Origin: Rhodanobacteraceae bacterium
Lineage (GTDB): Bacteria > Pseudomonadota > Gammaproteobacteria > Xanthomonadales > Rhodanobacteraceae
Assembly: GCA_030123585.1 (NCBI GenBank)
Contig: CP126120.1
Coordinates: forward strand, 1,302,001-1,366,000
Reading direction: 5' to 3'
DNA: 64,000 bases
Part shown: positions 9,349 through 17,921 of the stretch, in pieces
How positions within the stretch are numbered: the stretch's first letter is position 1
Layout of the letters: every line of letters begins with the position of its first letter
Program-made: the position numbers and the translations under genes
Notes under the pieces: model-generated
Databases searched by the model: none
Seen by the model: only the letters and a program-made list of their open reading frames with translations
Told to the model about the DNA's origin: nothing

Positions 9349-11235
9349 TCAGGCGGCGACGGCGCGCTCGCGCAACAGCCGGCAGGCGGCGGCGATGTCG
9401 TGCTGCATCGCGCGGTCGCGGTGCATGAAGGCGACGTCCGTGCGCAGCCGGTCGTGTGCCGTACGCACCGCGTCACCGGGACGGAACGCCTCGGCGCCAG
9501 CCAGTTGCGCAGCCAGGGCCTGGACCTCCGCCTCGAACTGCGCGCGTTGCGGATGCCCTGCCGGCGGCGGATTGTCGATCTTGGCGGCGAGCGCCTGCCA
9601 GCCGCCCGCGACAGCCAGCCGGCGCGCGGCATTCAACATGTCGTTGCGGTAATCCAGCGCCTGCGCCGCGGTGTACAACTCCAGCGCCAGCACGTCGGAC
9701 AGGTCGCGCGTCATGTCCAGCACCTGGCGCGCCTCGTTCGCGCCCATCGAGACGTGATCCTCGGCGTTCGCGCTGGTCGGGATCGAATACACGCTGGCCG
9801 GATGCGCGCGGGTCGCGAGATCGTTCACCAGCGCCGCGGCGGTGTACTGCACGATCATGAAGCCCGAATCGGTGCCGTCCTCGTTGCCGGTGAGAAACGC
9901 CGGCAGTCCGTCGTTGGTGGCGGGATCGACCAGCTTGTTGAGGCGGCGTTCCGAGATCGACGCCAGCACCGGAATCGCGGCCTTGAGGTAACTCATCGCC
10001 AGCGCCAGCGGCATGCCGTGGAAGTGGCCGGCGGAAATCACCTGCTCCTCGATATGGCGCGCGCCTTCCGCATCCGGAAAGATCAACGGATTGTCGGTGA
10101 CCGCGTTCAGTTCGATGTCGATCACGCGGCAGGCTTGCGCCCACGCATCGCGCACCGCGCCGTGCACCTGCGGCATGCAGCGCAGGCAATACGCATCCTG
10201 CGGCTGATGTTTCTTGCCGCCCTTGAACGGCAGGAAGCGCTGGTAGAACGCTTCGCGCCCGTGCCGCTGGTCGGCCGGCACCCACTCCCAGCGGATGTCG
10301 AAACTGAGCGCCTGATCCTCCGGCGTGTTCCATGCGCGTGCGCTCCAGGTCTTGAAGCGCGGCACCAGGTGGTACGGAATATCAACCAACGTGGAATCGC
10401 GCAGCAAATCGCGCACGTGGCGCGCGGCGGAAACCTGCCCGGGATGCGGACGCAGCGCGTGCACCTCCTCGCGCAGAGCACCGCTGCGGCCCGCGAAGGC
10501 GTCCAGCGTCATCGCCGCTGCGAGGTCGGCGACGCCGAGCAGGTATTCCATTTCGTCCAGCGCGAGCACCGCGGTTGCCAGCATCTGCGCGGTGCCGTTG
10601 TTGAGCGCCAGCCCTTCCTTGAAGGAAAGTTTGACCGGCTGCAACCCGGCGCGCTGCAGGGCTTCCGCGCCCGGCATGCGCTCGCCTTCGACGAACGCCT
10701 CGCCACCGCCCAGCAGCACGATCGCGAGATGCGACAGCGGCGCCAAGTCGCCGCTCGCGCCCACCGAACCCTTCGCCGGCACCACCGGCACGATGCCGGC
10801 GTTGAGCATGGCCGCCAGTGCCTGCAGGGTTTGCACGCGGATGCCGGAGTGCCCGCGCATCAGCGTGTTGATGCGGATCGCCAGCATCGCGCGCACGACT
10901 TCGGGCGCCAGCGGCTCGCCCACGCACACCGCGTGGGTGATGATGAGGTTGTGCTGCAATTCCTCCGGCAGGGTTTCCTCGCGCGGATCGGGATTGCCGC
11001 CGGGCAATTCGTCGCGCCCGCGATGCGCGCCCAGCAACTTGTCCGCGTTGCTGCCGAAGCCGGTGGTGACGCCGTAGATCGGCTCGCCGCAGCGCACCTT
11101 GTCGGCGATGAAATCGGCGGCGCGCTGCACCTTCCGCAACTGCGCGGCGTCCAGCTCGACCTTCGCGCCATGGCGCGCCACCGCGACCACTTGCGCGCGG
11201 GTCAGGCTGCCGCCATCCAGACGGATCGTGCTCAT
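9349..11235 (-). CDS. hutH: HAL/PAL-family aromatic amino acid ammonia-lyase, long form
   Basis: MIO-dependent ammonia-lyase of 628 residues. The self-cyclising Ala-Ser-Gly is in [13 protein letters not shown]. Other active-site parts are present: [18 protein letters not shown] (a His at the position that favours His or Tyr over Phe), [12 protein letters not shown] and [11 protein letters not shown]. Bacterial HutH is about 510 residues; most of the excess is an insertion of roughly 65 residues before QDAYCLRC, rich in Trp, Arg and Phe. Its start overlaps the hisS stop by 4 nt, so it is translated with histidyl-tRNA synthetase, and no other hut gene is present. Histidine deamination to urocanate is likely but tyrosine or another substrate cannot be excluded, so the symbol is tentative. 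Confidence 0.8.
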   Translation of the reverse strand: MSTIRLDGGSLTRAQVVAVARHGAKVELDAAQLRKVQRAADFIADKVRCGEPIYGVTTGFGSNADKLLGAHRGRDELPGGNPDPREETLPEELQHNLIITHAVCVGEPLAPEVVRAMLAIRINTLMRGHSGIRVQTLQALAAMLNAGIVPVVPAKGSVGASGDLAPLSHLAIVLLGGGEAFVEGERMPGAEALQRAGLQPVKLSFKEGLALNNGTAQMLATAVLALDEMEYLLGVADLAAAMTLDAFAGRSGALREEVHALRPHPGQVSAARHVRDLLRDSTLVDIPYHLVPRFKTWSARAWNTPEDQALSFDIRWEWVPADQRHGREAFYQRFLPFKGGKKHQPQDAYCLRCMPQVHGAVRDAWAQACRVIDIELNAVTDNPLIFPDAEGARHIEEQVISAGHFHGMPLALAMSYLKAAIPVLASISERRLNKLVDPATNDGLPAFLTGNEDGTDSGFMIVQYTAAALVNDLATRAHPASVYSIPTSANAEDHVSMGANEARQVLDMTRDLSDVLALELYTAAQALDYRNDMLNAARRLAVAGGWQALAAKIDNPPPAGHPQRAQFEAEVQALAAQLAGAEAFRPGDAVRTAHDRLRTDVAFMHRDRAMQHDIAAACRLLRERAVAA

Positions 11236-12608
11236 GCTTGCACTGCCTCATCCTGCGCCAATTCCACGCGCAGCGACTTCACCAGTTCCGCGCGCGGCAC
11301 CTCGAACTGGTCGCCGCGGCGCAAATCCTTGACCGCCACCGCACCGCGCGAGAGTTCATCCTCGCCCGCCACCACCGCGAAGCGGATGCCGGCGCGGTCG
11401 GCGTACTTCAACTGCTTGCCGAGCTTGCCGCCTTCCAGCGCGATCTCGGTGGCGATGCCGGCGTCGCGCAATTCCTTCGCGATCGCAAGGCACACCGGCA
11501 ATTGCGCGGCGTCCATCTGCGTCACCAGTACCTGCACCGTGCTGTGGGAGGCCTTGAGCAAGCCCGCCTCGCGCAGCTGCCAGAACAGGCGCGTCAGTCC
11601 GATCGAAATGCCGACGCCCGGCAGACTGGATTTGGTGTAGTTGCCGGCGAGATTGTCGTAACGCCCGCCCGAACAGATCGAACCGATTTCCGGATGCTCG
11701 TTCAAGGTGGTTTCGTACACCGTGCCGGTGTAGTAATCGAGCCCGCGCGCGATCGACAGGTTCAGCGCGAACGCGGATTCCGGCACCCCGAACGCGGCCA
11801 CAGTATCCAGCACCTCGCGCAGTTCCGCGCGGCCCTGCTCGAAGGTCTCGCTGCCGGAGCCCAGCGCATCGAGCGTGGCGTGCGCGTCGGCCAGCGAGGT
11901 CGAGCGCACCTCGACGAAGCGCAGGATCCTGTCGACGGCAGCGACGGACAGGCCGAACGCCTCGCCGGTCAACACGCTGCGCACGTGTTCGGCGCCGCGC
12001 TTGTCGAGCTTGTCCACTTCGCGCAGCACGCCCATCTGTTGTTCGCCATCGCCGATGCCGAGCCCTTCGAAGAACCCGCGCATCAGCTTGCGGTTGTTGA
12101 GCCAGATGGTGAACGCGCCGATGTCGAGCGCGCGGAACACCGCGTGGATCACCGCCGGAATCTCGGCGTCGTAACGCACCGATAGCGTGTCCTTGCCGAT
12201 CACGTCGATGTCGCACTGGTAGAACTCGCGGAAACGCCCGCGCTGTGCGCGCTCGCCGCGATACACGCGCTGCATCTGGTAGCGCCGGAACGGAAACGCG
12301 AGATCGCGCTCGTGCTCGGCCACGTAGCGCGCCAGCGGCACGGTCAGGTCGAAGCGCAGCGCGAGTTCGGGCCGCCCGGATTGCTCCAGCGCCCCTGTCG
12401 ATTGCACGAAGTACACCTGTCGCTCGGTCTCGCCGCCGCTCTTGGTCAGCAGCACGTCTGCCAGTTCGATCGCGGGCGTCTCGATGGGCAGGAAGCCGTA
12501 CACCTCGAACCCGCGGCGGATGGTGTCCAGCATCGACTGGAACGCGATCTGCTCGCGCGGCAGCAGTTCCAGCACACCGGGCATGGTGCGGGGCGTGGTC
12601 AACGCCAT
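11232..12608 (-). CDS. hisS: Histidyl-tRNA synthetase
   Basis: Class II aminoacyl-tRNA synthetase of 458 residues that charges tRNA-His. Motif 2 is visible around [21 protein letters not shown], the histidine-specific motif is [13 protein letters not shown] (near residue 290), and motif 3 is in [12 protein letters not shown]. The C-terminal anticodon-binding domain follows from about residue 360. I chose the ATG at 12608 ([11 protein letters not shown]), which gives the usual length. Its stop overlaps the lyase start by 4 nt. Confidence 0.95.
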   Translation of the reverse strand: MALTTPRTMPGVLELLPREQIAFQSMLDTIRRGFEVYGFLPIETPAIELADVLLTKSGGETERQVYFVQSTGALEQSGRPELALRFDLTVPLARYVAEHERDLAFPFRRYQMQRVYRGERAQRGRFREFYQCDIDVIGKDTLSVRYDAEIPAVIHAVFRALDIGAFTIWLNNRKLMRGFFEGLGIGDGEQQMGVLREVDKLDKRGAEHVRSVLTGEAFGLSVAAVDRILRFVEVRSTSLADAHATLDALGSGSETFEQGRAELREVLDTVAAFGVPESAFALNLSIARGLDYYTGTVYETTLNEHPEIGSICSGGRYDNLAGNYTKSSLPGVGISIGLTRLFWQLREAGLLKASHSTVQVLVTQMDAAQLPVCLAIAKELRDAGIATEIALEGGKLGKQLKYADRAGIRFAVVAGEDELSRGAVAVKDLRRGDQFEVPRAELVKSLRVELAQDEAVQA

Positions 12609-12657
12609 GGCGTGGTCTCGCGTCAAAACCGCAAGATTACCAGCGCCCGCCCCAGTC

Positions 12658-12685
12658 TTGCGCGCGTGGAGCCGCGCCAAGTATC
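12658..12685 (+). promoter_or_regulatory. Candidate sigma-70 promoter for tRNA-Pro
   Basis: TTGCGC at 12658 and TATCAT at 12680 are separated by 16 bases and lie about 43 bases before the tRNA. It is placed between the divergent hisS gene and the tRNA. It is inferred from position and partial consensus only. Confidence 0.4.
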
Positions 12686-12727
12686 ATTTGCGGCTCGCTG
12701 CAGGGCGTTGGCCCCGCTGCAGACCGT

Positions 12728-12804
12728 CGGGGTGTAGCTCAGCCTGGTAGAGCGCTACGTTCGGGACGTAGAAGTCGCAGGTTCAAATCCTGTCTCCCCG
12801 ACCA
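12728..12804 (+). tRNA. tRNA-Pro (anticodon CGG)
   Basis: A 77-base cloverleaf with encoded CCA. The anticodon stem CTACG/CGTAG holds the loop TTCGGGA (anticodon CGG). The D arm is GCTCAGCCTGGTAGAGC and the T arm is GCAGG-TTCAAAT-CCTGT. The acceptor stem pairs CGGGGTG with CTCCCCG with one T-T mismatch at position 6-67, and it keeps the C1-G72 pair typical of proline tRNAs. Confidence 0.95.
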
Positions 12805-12913
12805 ATTCGTAACGAAAGCGCCTCCTGCCTCGGCGCCCTGTCACTTGCTTGCTGTTGTTTGTGGATCCTTTCACGAGGTGAGCTTTTGTGTTGGCTCCCG
12901 CCAACGACACTCC

Positions 12914-13282
12914 TCACATCGTATGCGTCGGCTTGTCGCCGCCCTGCAGTCCTATCAGCAGGGTTTCGATCTTGGCGCGCGCGTTGTCGCCGTCGGCATT
13001 TTCGGCGAACTGCACGCCGATACCTGCGGGCCGGTTGCCCTGCGCCGCGATCGGCGTGATCCACACCACGCGACCGGTGGTGGCAACGCGTTCGGTGCCT
13101 TCGGGCAGCGTCATCAGCAGGAACACCTCGTCGCCGAAGTTGTAGCGCTTGTTGGTGGGCACGAACAGGCCGCCGCCCTTCACGAACGACATGTAGGACT
13201 GGTACAGCGTGTGCTTGTCCTTGATGACGACGGACAGGATGCCCTGACTGCCCATGCCGCCTGCGCCGCTCATTGCTGCCAT
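12914..13282 (-). CDS. pilZ: Type IV pilus assembly protein PilZ (canonical)
   Basis: Single PilZ domain of 122 residues from the ATG at 13282 (alternatives at 13273 and 13255). The sequence follows the canonical type IV pilus PilZ: ILSVVIKDKHTLYQSYM, GGGLFVPTNKRYNFGDEVFL, RVVWITP, GIGVQF and the C-terminal PTHTM. The N-terminal RxxxR motif that binds cyclic di-GMP is absent, as in other PilZ orthologues, which work by protein contact (PilB and FimX in Xanthomonas) rather than by binding the nucleotide. It belongs to the holB cluster but is separated from holB by a PIG-L gene. Confidence 0.93.
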   Translation of the reverse strand: MAAMSGAGGMGSQGILSVVIKDKHTLYQSYMSFVKGGGLFVPTNKRYNFGDEVFLLMTLPEGTERVATTGRVVWITPIAAQGNRPAGIGVQFAENADGDNARAKIETLLIGLQGGDKPTHTM

Positions 13283-13336
13283 CGTCTCGCGCCCTGGTTG
13301 ATCGCGGCGCCAGCTTGCCGCCACGCCGTGCCGCGG

Positions 13337-14404
13337 TCAAGCACGCGCGTTTCCGAAGCGGCACCAGCCCCAGCCGTCGAACACCCACGGCGAAGGCAGC
13401 GGGCAATACAACTTGACGTAGTACGGCGGCTGCAGGTCGAGCGAGCTGCGGGCCGCGGGGCTGCCGTCGCGCCAGAACAGGTTGGCGCCACCGCGCGCAC
13501 CGAGCGGCACTTTTTCGCCGCCGGCCGCGTCCACTGCCAGCAGCGCCAGCGCGGGCCGCAACGGCCGCGGCGGCTGCCACGGCAGGGTCGCGCCCATGCG
13601 ATCGTGGCAATCCAGTCCGGCGACGAAAGTCTCCGTTTCCGCGGCGAAGCGCAGCAGGCGCCCGCGGCTGAGCGCGGTCTGGCTGGCATGGGCTTCGATC
13701 GCGGCACGCTTGCGCGCCCGTTCGTCGCCATCCAGCGCGAACAGCGCGCGTCCCGGCACGCCCGGCTGCGAGCGGCCGTGCAGCAGATAACCCAGGCATG
13801 CGGGCCGCGAGTCGGGCGGCAAGGTCTGGAACACCATCTCGGTCAGCACGTGCAGCGCGCTGTGGTCGGGGTGGCGGTCGACCAGGTCGGGCAACACCAG
13901 CAGCGTCGGGCGGACGCGCTCGACCAGGCCGCGCATGACGGCCAGCATCGCAGCCGTGTCGTGGAGCAGCATCCAGGTCACGCCGCCGTCCGGCCAGCCC
14001 AGCCGGTGCACGCCGACGCGCTCCGCGCCGAGCGCGCGCAGGGCTGCGTCGGCTTCGCCGCGCCGGCGCTGGCCCCAGGCGGTGCGCTGCCGCGCGCCGA
14101 TCCAGATGCGCCGTTCCAGCAGGCGCTGCGGCCACGGATTGTTTTCGCCGTCGCTGACGAATACCACGTCGACCGGCACGCCGTAGGCGAGCGCGCGCTG
14201 GATCAGCCCGCCCGCGGCCAGCGATTCATCGTCCGGATGCGGCGCCAGCACCATCAGGCGGGCGCCCGGGCGTTTCAGCAGCGCATCGGGATCGAGCAGG
14301 TCGGCGGTTGTTTGCTGACGCAAGCCGGCATGTCCTTGGGTCGTGCGCGGGATGCCAACGCACACTCGGGGCGCGATTGTGCCGCGTCGAGATTGACCCC
14401 GCAC
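13337..14404 (-). CDS. PIG-L family deacetylase-like protein
   Basis: Protein of up to 355 residues with the LmbE/PIG-L zinc deacetylase fold. The zinc motif is VLAPHPDDESLAAGG, and the third ligand is in RHPDHSALH. Members remove N-acetyl groups from sugars such as GlcNAc conjugates, and the substrate here is unknown. A long C-terminal part (after about residue 215) is not part of the core fold; it ends with aromatic-rich sequence and may bind a partner or the substrate. The start is uncertain (GTG at 14404, GTG at 14362 or TTG at 14320). It sits 19 bases after holB, where pilZ directly follows in related genera, so it looks inserted into the cluster. Confidence 0.85.
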   Translation of the reverse strand: MRGQSRRGTIAPRVCVGIPRTTQGHAGLRQQTTADLLDPDALLKRPGARLMVLAPHPDDESLAAGGLIQRALAYGVPVDVVFVSDGENNPWPQRLLERRIWIGARQRTAWGQRRRGEADAALRALGAERVGVHRLGWPDGGVTWMLLHDTAAMLAVMRGLVERVRPTLLVLPDLVDRHPDHSALHVLTEMVFQTLPPDSRPACLGYLLHGRSQPGVPGRALFALDGDERARKRAAIEAHASQTALSRGRLLRFAAETETFVAGLDCHDRMGATLPWQPPRPLRPALALLAVDAAGGEKVPLGARGGANLFWRDGSPAARSSLDLQPPYYVKLYCPLPSPWVFDGWGWCRFGNARA

Positions 14405-14423
14405 TGACCGGCGCGGCGCTTGC

Positions 14424-15422
14424 CTATCCCTGCGTGCGCGGCAAGCCGTTCAACCAGTCGAACAACGCGAGATCGCCGCGCAGCGGACCGTCCAGCAACC
14501 GGCGCAGGTGGTTGGCGCCGGCGCAACGCGCCGCGAGCGTGGCGTCGTCCCAGCCTGGATCGAAACGCGCGCGCAAGCCCTCGGCGCGCGCACGCAACGC
14601 GCCTTCCAGCAAGCGCGCCGCCTGTTCCAGCCGCTGCCCGGGTTCGTCGTCGGCCCACGCCCGGCCGATCGCGCGCGCATCGCCGCGCCCCGCAGCCAAG
14701 GCCAACAGGTCGCGCGCGACTTCCTGGCGGCGCTGCATGCCGCCGTGCTCGGCCAGCAGCCACGCGAGACCGGGATTGCCGCCGGCCGCGGCCAGCGCGG
14801 CCTCGGCATGTTCCACACCGCGCACGCCGAGCCACGCCAACGCCTCGACCTTCGGCGGCAGCGCGATCTCGACGCGCTGGCAGCGGCTGCGCACGGTCGC
14901 GCTCAGGCGCGATGGTTGGTCGGCCACCAGCACGATCAGGCTGGAGGCCGTGGGCTCTTCCAGCGTCTTCAGCAGCGCATTCTGCGACGCGGGGTTCATC
15001 GCCTCGGCGGGATCGATCACCGCGACCTGCCAGCCGCCGAGCTGGCTCGCCATCGCCAGCCGCGCCGACAGCGCACGAATCTGGTCGATCACGATTTCCG
15101 TGCGCAGCTTGTGCGTCTTGGGATTTTCCTCGAACGTGACCAGCACGCGGTCGGGGTGCGTGCCCGCGGCGAGCAGGCGGCAGGCGCGGCAGTGCCCGCA
15201 GGCACGGCCGTCCCGCAGCGACTCGCACAGGCGCGCGCGCACGAAGGCTTCGGTCAGCACGCGCTTGCCCAGCCCCGCGGGACCGCACACCAGCAAGGCG
15301 TGCGGCAGGCTGTTGCCGGCCGCGCGCGCGGCCAGCACGTCCCACGCCGGCGTGCACCAGGGCGGCAACGGATCGCCCGACGCGAACGCCGAAACGACGG
15401 TGGCTTCGCCGTCGTCGCTCAT
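14424..15422 (-). CDS. holB: DNA polymerase III delta' subunit
   Basis: Clamp-loader subunit of 332 residues, an AAA+ fold that acts with DnaX and HolA to open the beta clamp. It shows a Walker-A-like CGPAGLGKRVL, the zinc-binding cysteines in CGHCRACRLLAAGTHPD, and QNALLKTLEEP followed by SRCQRVEIALP. The ATG at 15422 overlaps the tmk stop by 4 nt. The partner gene dnaX is in this window at 33.5-35.2 kb. Confidence 0.93.
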   Translation of the reverse strand: MSDDGEATVVSAFASGDPLPPWCTPAWDVLAARAAGNSLPHALLVCGPAGLGKRVLTEAFVRARLCESLRDGRACGHCRACRLLAAGTHPDRVLVTFEENPKTHKLRTEIVIDQIRALSARLAMASQLGGWQVAVIDPAEAMNPASQNALLKTLEEPTASSLIVLVADQPSRLSATVRSRCQRVEIALPPKVEALAWLGVRGVEHAEAALAAAGGNPGLAWLLAEHGGMQRRQEVARDLLALAAGRGDARAIGRAWADDEPGQRLEQAARLLEGALRARAEGLRARFDPGWDDATLAARCAGANHLRRLLDGPLRGDLALFDWLNGLPRTQG

Positions 15423-16051
15423 GTCGCTTTCACCGTGCGCAGCGCCTCGATCGCGTCGATGGCCGCCTGCAGCACCCGTTCGGGGGGTTGCGCTGCATCG
15501 ATCACCCGGAAGCGCCGCGGCTCGGCCTGCGCGCGCGAGAGATACGCCGCGCGGATGCGTTCGAAGAAATCGTCCTGCTCCGCTTCGATGCGGTCGGCGT
15601 CGCCGCGCCGGCTGGCGCGCGAGCGGCCGTGCGCGACCGGCAGATCCAGCAGCAGCGTGAGGTCGGGCTTGAGGCCCGCGGTCGCGATGCGTTCCAGTTC
15701 GGCGATGCGCGCGGCGTCGATGCCGCGCCCTCCGCCTTGGTAGGCGTAGCTTGCGTCGGTGAACCGATCGCACAACACCCAGCGGCCGGCCTCCAGCGCG
15801 GGACGCAGCACTTCGCGCACCAGTTGCGCGCGCGCCGCGAACATCAGCAGCAATTCGGTTTCCGCGGCGATGCCGCGATGCGCGGGATCCAGCACCAGCG
15901 CGCGGATCGCCTCGCCCACCGGCGTGCCGCCCGGCTCGCGCGTATACAGCACGTCCAGGCCGTGGCGATCGAAATGTTCGCGCAGGCCCGCCAGCAGCGT
16001 GCTCTTGCCGGCGCCCTCGCCGCCTTCGAGCGTGATCAGCCGGCCGCTCAC
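15419..16051 (-). CDS. tmk: Thymidylate kinase
   Basis: P-loop kinase of 210 residues that phosphorylates dTMP to dTDP. The P-loop is LEGGEGAGKST; the DR motif lies in VLCDRFTDASYAYQGGGRG, and the LID-like segment RRGDADRIE follows. A GTG start at 16051 is inferred because it gives the standard N-terminus and a 4-nt overlap with mltG. The order mltG-tmk-holB matches E. coli and related genomes. Confidence 0.96.
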   Translation of the reverse strand: MSGRLITLEGGEGAGKSTLLAGLREHFDRHGLDVLYTREPGGTPVGEAIRALVLDPAHRGIAAETELLLMFAARAQLVREVLRPALEAGRWVLCDRFTDASYAYQGGGRGIDAARIAELERIATAGLKPDLTLLLDLPVAHGRSRASRRGDADRIEAEQDDFFERIRAAYLSRAQAEPRRFRVIDAAQPPERVLQAAIDAIEALRTVKAT

Positions 16052-17100
16052 CGGTTTTGCTTCCCGAGGATGTATTTCTTCACCGCCGCATTGTGCTCCG
16101 CGAGCGTCGCCGAAAACTGGTGCGTGCCGTCGCCCCGCGCCACGAAGTACAGCGCATCGCCCGGCGCCGGATGCAGCACCGCATGGATCGCCGCGCGGCT
16201 GGGCAGCGCGATCGGCGTGGGCGGCAGCCCGGCGCGGGTGTAGGTGTTGTAGGGCGTGTCGGTTTCCAGATCCAGCTTGTGGATCTTGCCGGCATAGGCG
16301 GAGCCCATCCCGAAGATCACGCTGGGATCGGTGTCGAGCTTCATCCCGAGCTTGAGCCGGCGCTCGAACACGCCCGCGATCTCCGGCCGTTCGGCCGGCA
16401 CCGCGGTTTCCTTCTCGACCAGCGAGGCGAGGATCAGCGCCTGGTACGGCGTCTGCAGCGGGACCGACGGATCGCGGCCCGCCCACTCTTTCGCGAGGAA
16501 CGCCTGCATGGCCTTGTGTGCGCGCGCGAGGATGTCGAGATCCGACATGCCCAGCACGTAATCGTAGGTGTCGGGCATGAACTCGCCTTCCGGCGATGGT
16601 TCCGCATCGCCCAGCTTCGCCATCACTTCGGCGTCGCTCAACTTGTCGATGGCATGCGCGAGCTTCGGCGCCTTCTGCAGCGCCGCGCGCACCTGCGTGA
16701 AAGCCCAGCCGTCCACCAGCGTCACGCGCCGGTGCAGCACGCGGCCCGCCGCCATGTTTTCCAGCAGCACGGTCGGCGTCATCCCCGGCGCCAGCGCGTA
16801 TTCGCCCGCGTGCAGCTTGTCCACGACGCCGAGCCGCATCGCCAGCGCACGCCACAACAGCGGCGACGCGTCGGAAAGTTTTTCGTTGCGCAGCTGCACG
16901 ACGATGCCCTTGAAGCCTTCGCCTTTGGCGATTTCGATGGTCTGCCCGGCCGTGCGCACATTCAAGGGCGTGCGCGTGAAATGCAGGTACGTGATCCCAC
17001 TCCACACCGCAGCCGCCGCGATCGCCAGCACGATTACGAGCACCAGCACCGCCAGCGGCCTGGCGAGACGACCGCGCTGCCGCTTGCGTCGGCGCGTCAC
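16048..17100 (-). CDS. mltG: Endolytic peptidoglycan transglycosylase MltG (YceG)
   Basis: Inner-membrane protein of 350 residues that cleaves nascent peptidoglycan strands and so sets glycan length. It has a basic N-terminus, one membrane segment (about residues 15-40, with LAVLVLVIVLAIAAAAV), then a periplasmic part with the LysM-like and YceG catalytic domain. The catalytic Glu is in ILASLVEKETAVPAERP, and NTYTRAGLPPTPIALP is a family signature. The start is a GTG at 17100 that overlaps the pabC stop by 4 nt. Confidence 0.95.
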   Translation of the reverse strand: MTRRRKRQRGRLARPLAVLVLVIVLAIAAAAVWSGITYLHFTRTPLNVRTAGQTIEIAKGEGFKGIVVQLRNEKLSDASPLLWRALAMRLGVVDKLHAGEYALAPGMTPTVLLENMAAGRVLHRRVTLVDGWAFTQVRAALQKAPKLAHAIDKLSDAEVMAKLGDAEPSPEGEFMPDTYDYVLGMSDLDILARAHKAMQAFLAKEWAGRDPSVPLQTPYQALILASLVEKETAVPAERPEIAGVFERRLKLGMKLDTDPSVIFGMGSAYAGKIHKLDLETDTPYNTYTRAGLPPTPIALPSRAAIHAVLHPAPGDALYFVARGDGTHQFSATLAEHNAAVKKYILGKQNR

Positions 17101-17921
17101 GCCTCGCCTCCGGCAAAGCCGAGCGCACGCCAATGCGCCTGCGCGGCGCGCGTCGCGTCGCCGATGCGCAGCGTCCGGCCGTCCAGTTCGCGCACCGGCA
17201 ACACACCGCGCACGCTGGAGCACACGAAGATTTCATCCATCCGCATCGCTTCGTCCCTCGTGATCGCCTTCACCACCGCCTCCGGAAAAGCCTCCAGCAA
17301 TTCCGCGCGCAACACCCCCGCGACGCCACATCGATCCAACGCCGGCGTGACCCACACGCCATCCCGCGCGCCGAACACGTTGGCCGCCGTCGCAGAGATC
17401 AGATGGTCGTCATGATCGAACATCAAGCCTTCGACCACGCCCGGATCCGACCATTCCGCGCGCGCCAGCACCTGTTCCAGCCGGTTCAGGTGCTTGATGC
17501 CCGCCAGACGCGGCTGCGGCGACCACCGCAATCCGCAAGAGCGTACCCGGATTCCGTCGCGGTACCAATCCACGGGGATCGCAGGCACCGCATGCGCGGC
17601 GACGATGCGCGTCGTGCGCGGATTCGCGAGTGGCGCGTAACCGCGTTCGCCTTCGCCGCGCGTCAACGTGATCCGCACCACCGCGTCCGCGGCGCCAGCC
17701 AGCACGCGCTGCGTTTCGTCGGCGAGCAGGCTCGTCTCCGCCGGCGGCATGTCCAGCCGCGTGCAACCCTCGCCGAGGCGGCGCATGTGGCGCGTCCACA
17801 AAGACGCTTCACCGCGCGTGAAACGAATAGTCTCGAACAAACCGTCGCCATACAGCAATCCGCGATCGAACGCGGACACGCAGGCATCGTCGCGGCCATT
17901 CACCAGCACGCGGCCGCTCAC
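17097..17921 (-). CDS. pabC: Aminodeoxychorismate lyase
   Basis: Fold type IV PLP enzyme of 274 residues that releases pyruvate from 4-amino-4-deoxychorismate to give p-aminobenzoate for folate. It shows DRGLLYGDGLFETIR at the N-terminus and the PLP Lys in LAGIKHLNRLEQ (about residue 145). The GTG start overlaps the pabB stop by 4 nt, and the stop overlaps mltG. PabB, the enzyme for the previous step, is directly upstream. Confidence 0.93.
   Translation of the reverse strand: MSGRVLVNGRDDACVSAFDRGLLYGDGLFETIRFTRGEASLWTRHMRRLGEGCTRLDMPPAETSLLADETQRVLAGAADAVVRITLTRGEGERGYAPLANPRTTRIVAAHAVPAIPVDWYRDGIRVRSCGLRWSPQPRLAGIKHLNRLEQVLARAEWSDPGVVEGLMFDHDDHLISATAANVFGARDGVWVTPALDRCGVAGVLRAELLEAFPEAVVKAITRDEAMRMDEIFVCSSVRGVLPVRELDGRTLRIGDATRAAQAHWRALGFAGGEA

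Noticed and set aside
9337..11640. Long open frame of 767 codons on the plus strand opposite the ammonia-lyase
   Set aside because: It is a GC-rich antisense shadow of two clear genes (the lyase and hisS), with Arg/His/Gln-rich composition and no known domain.
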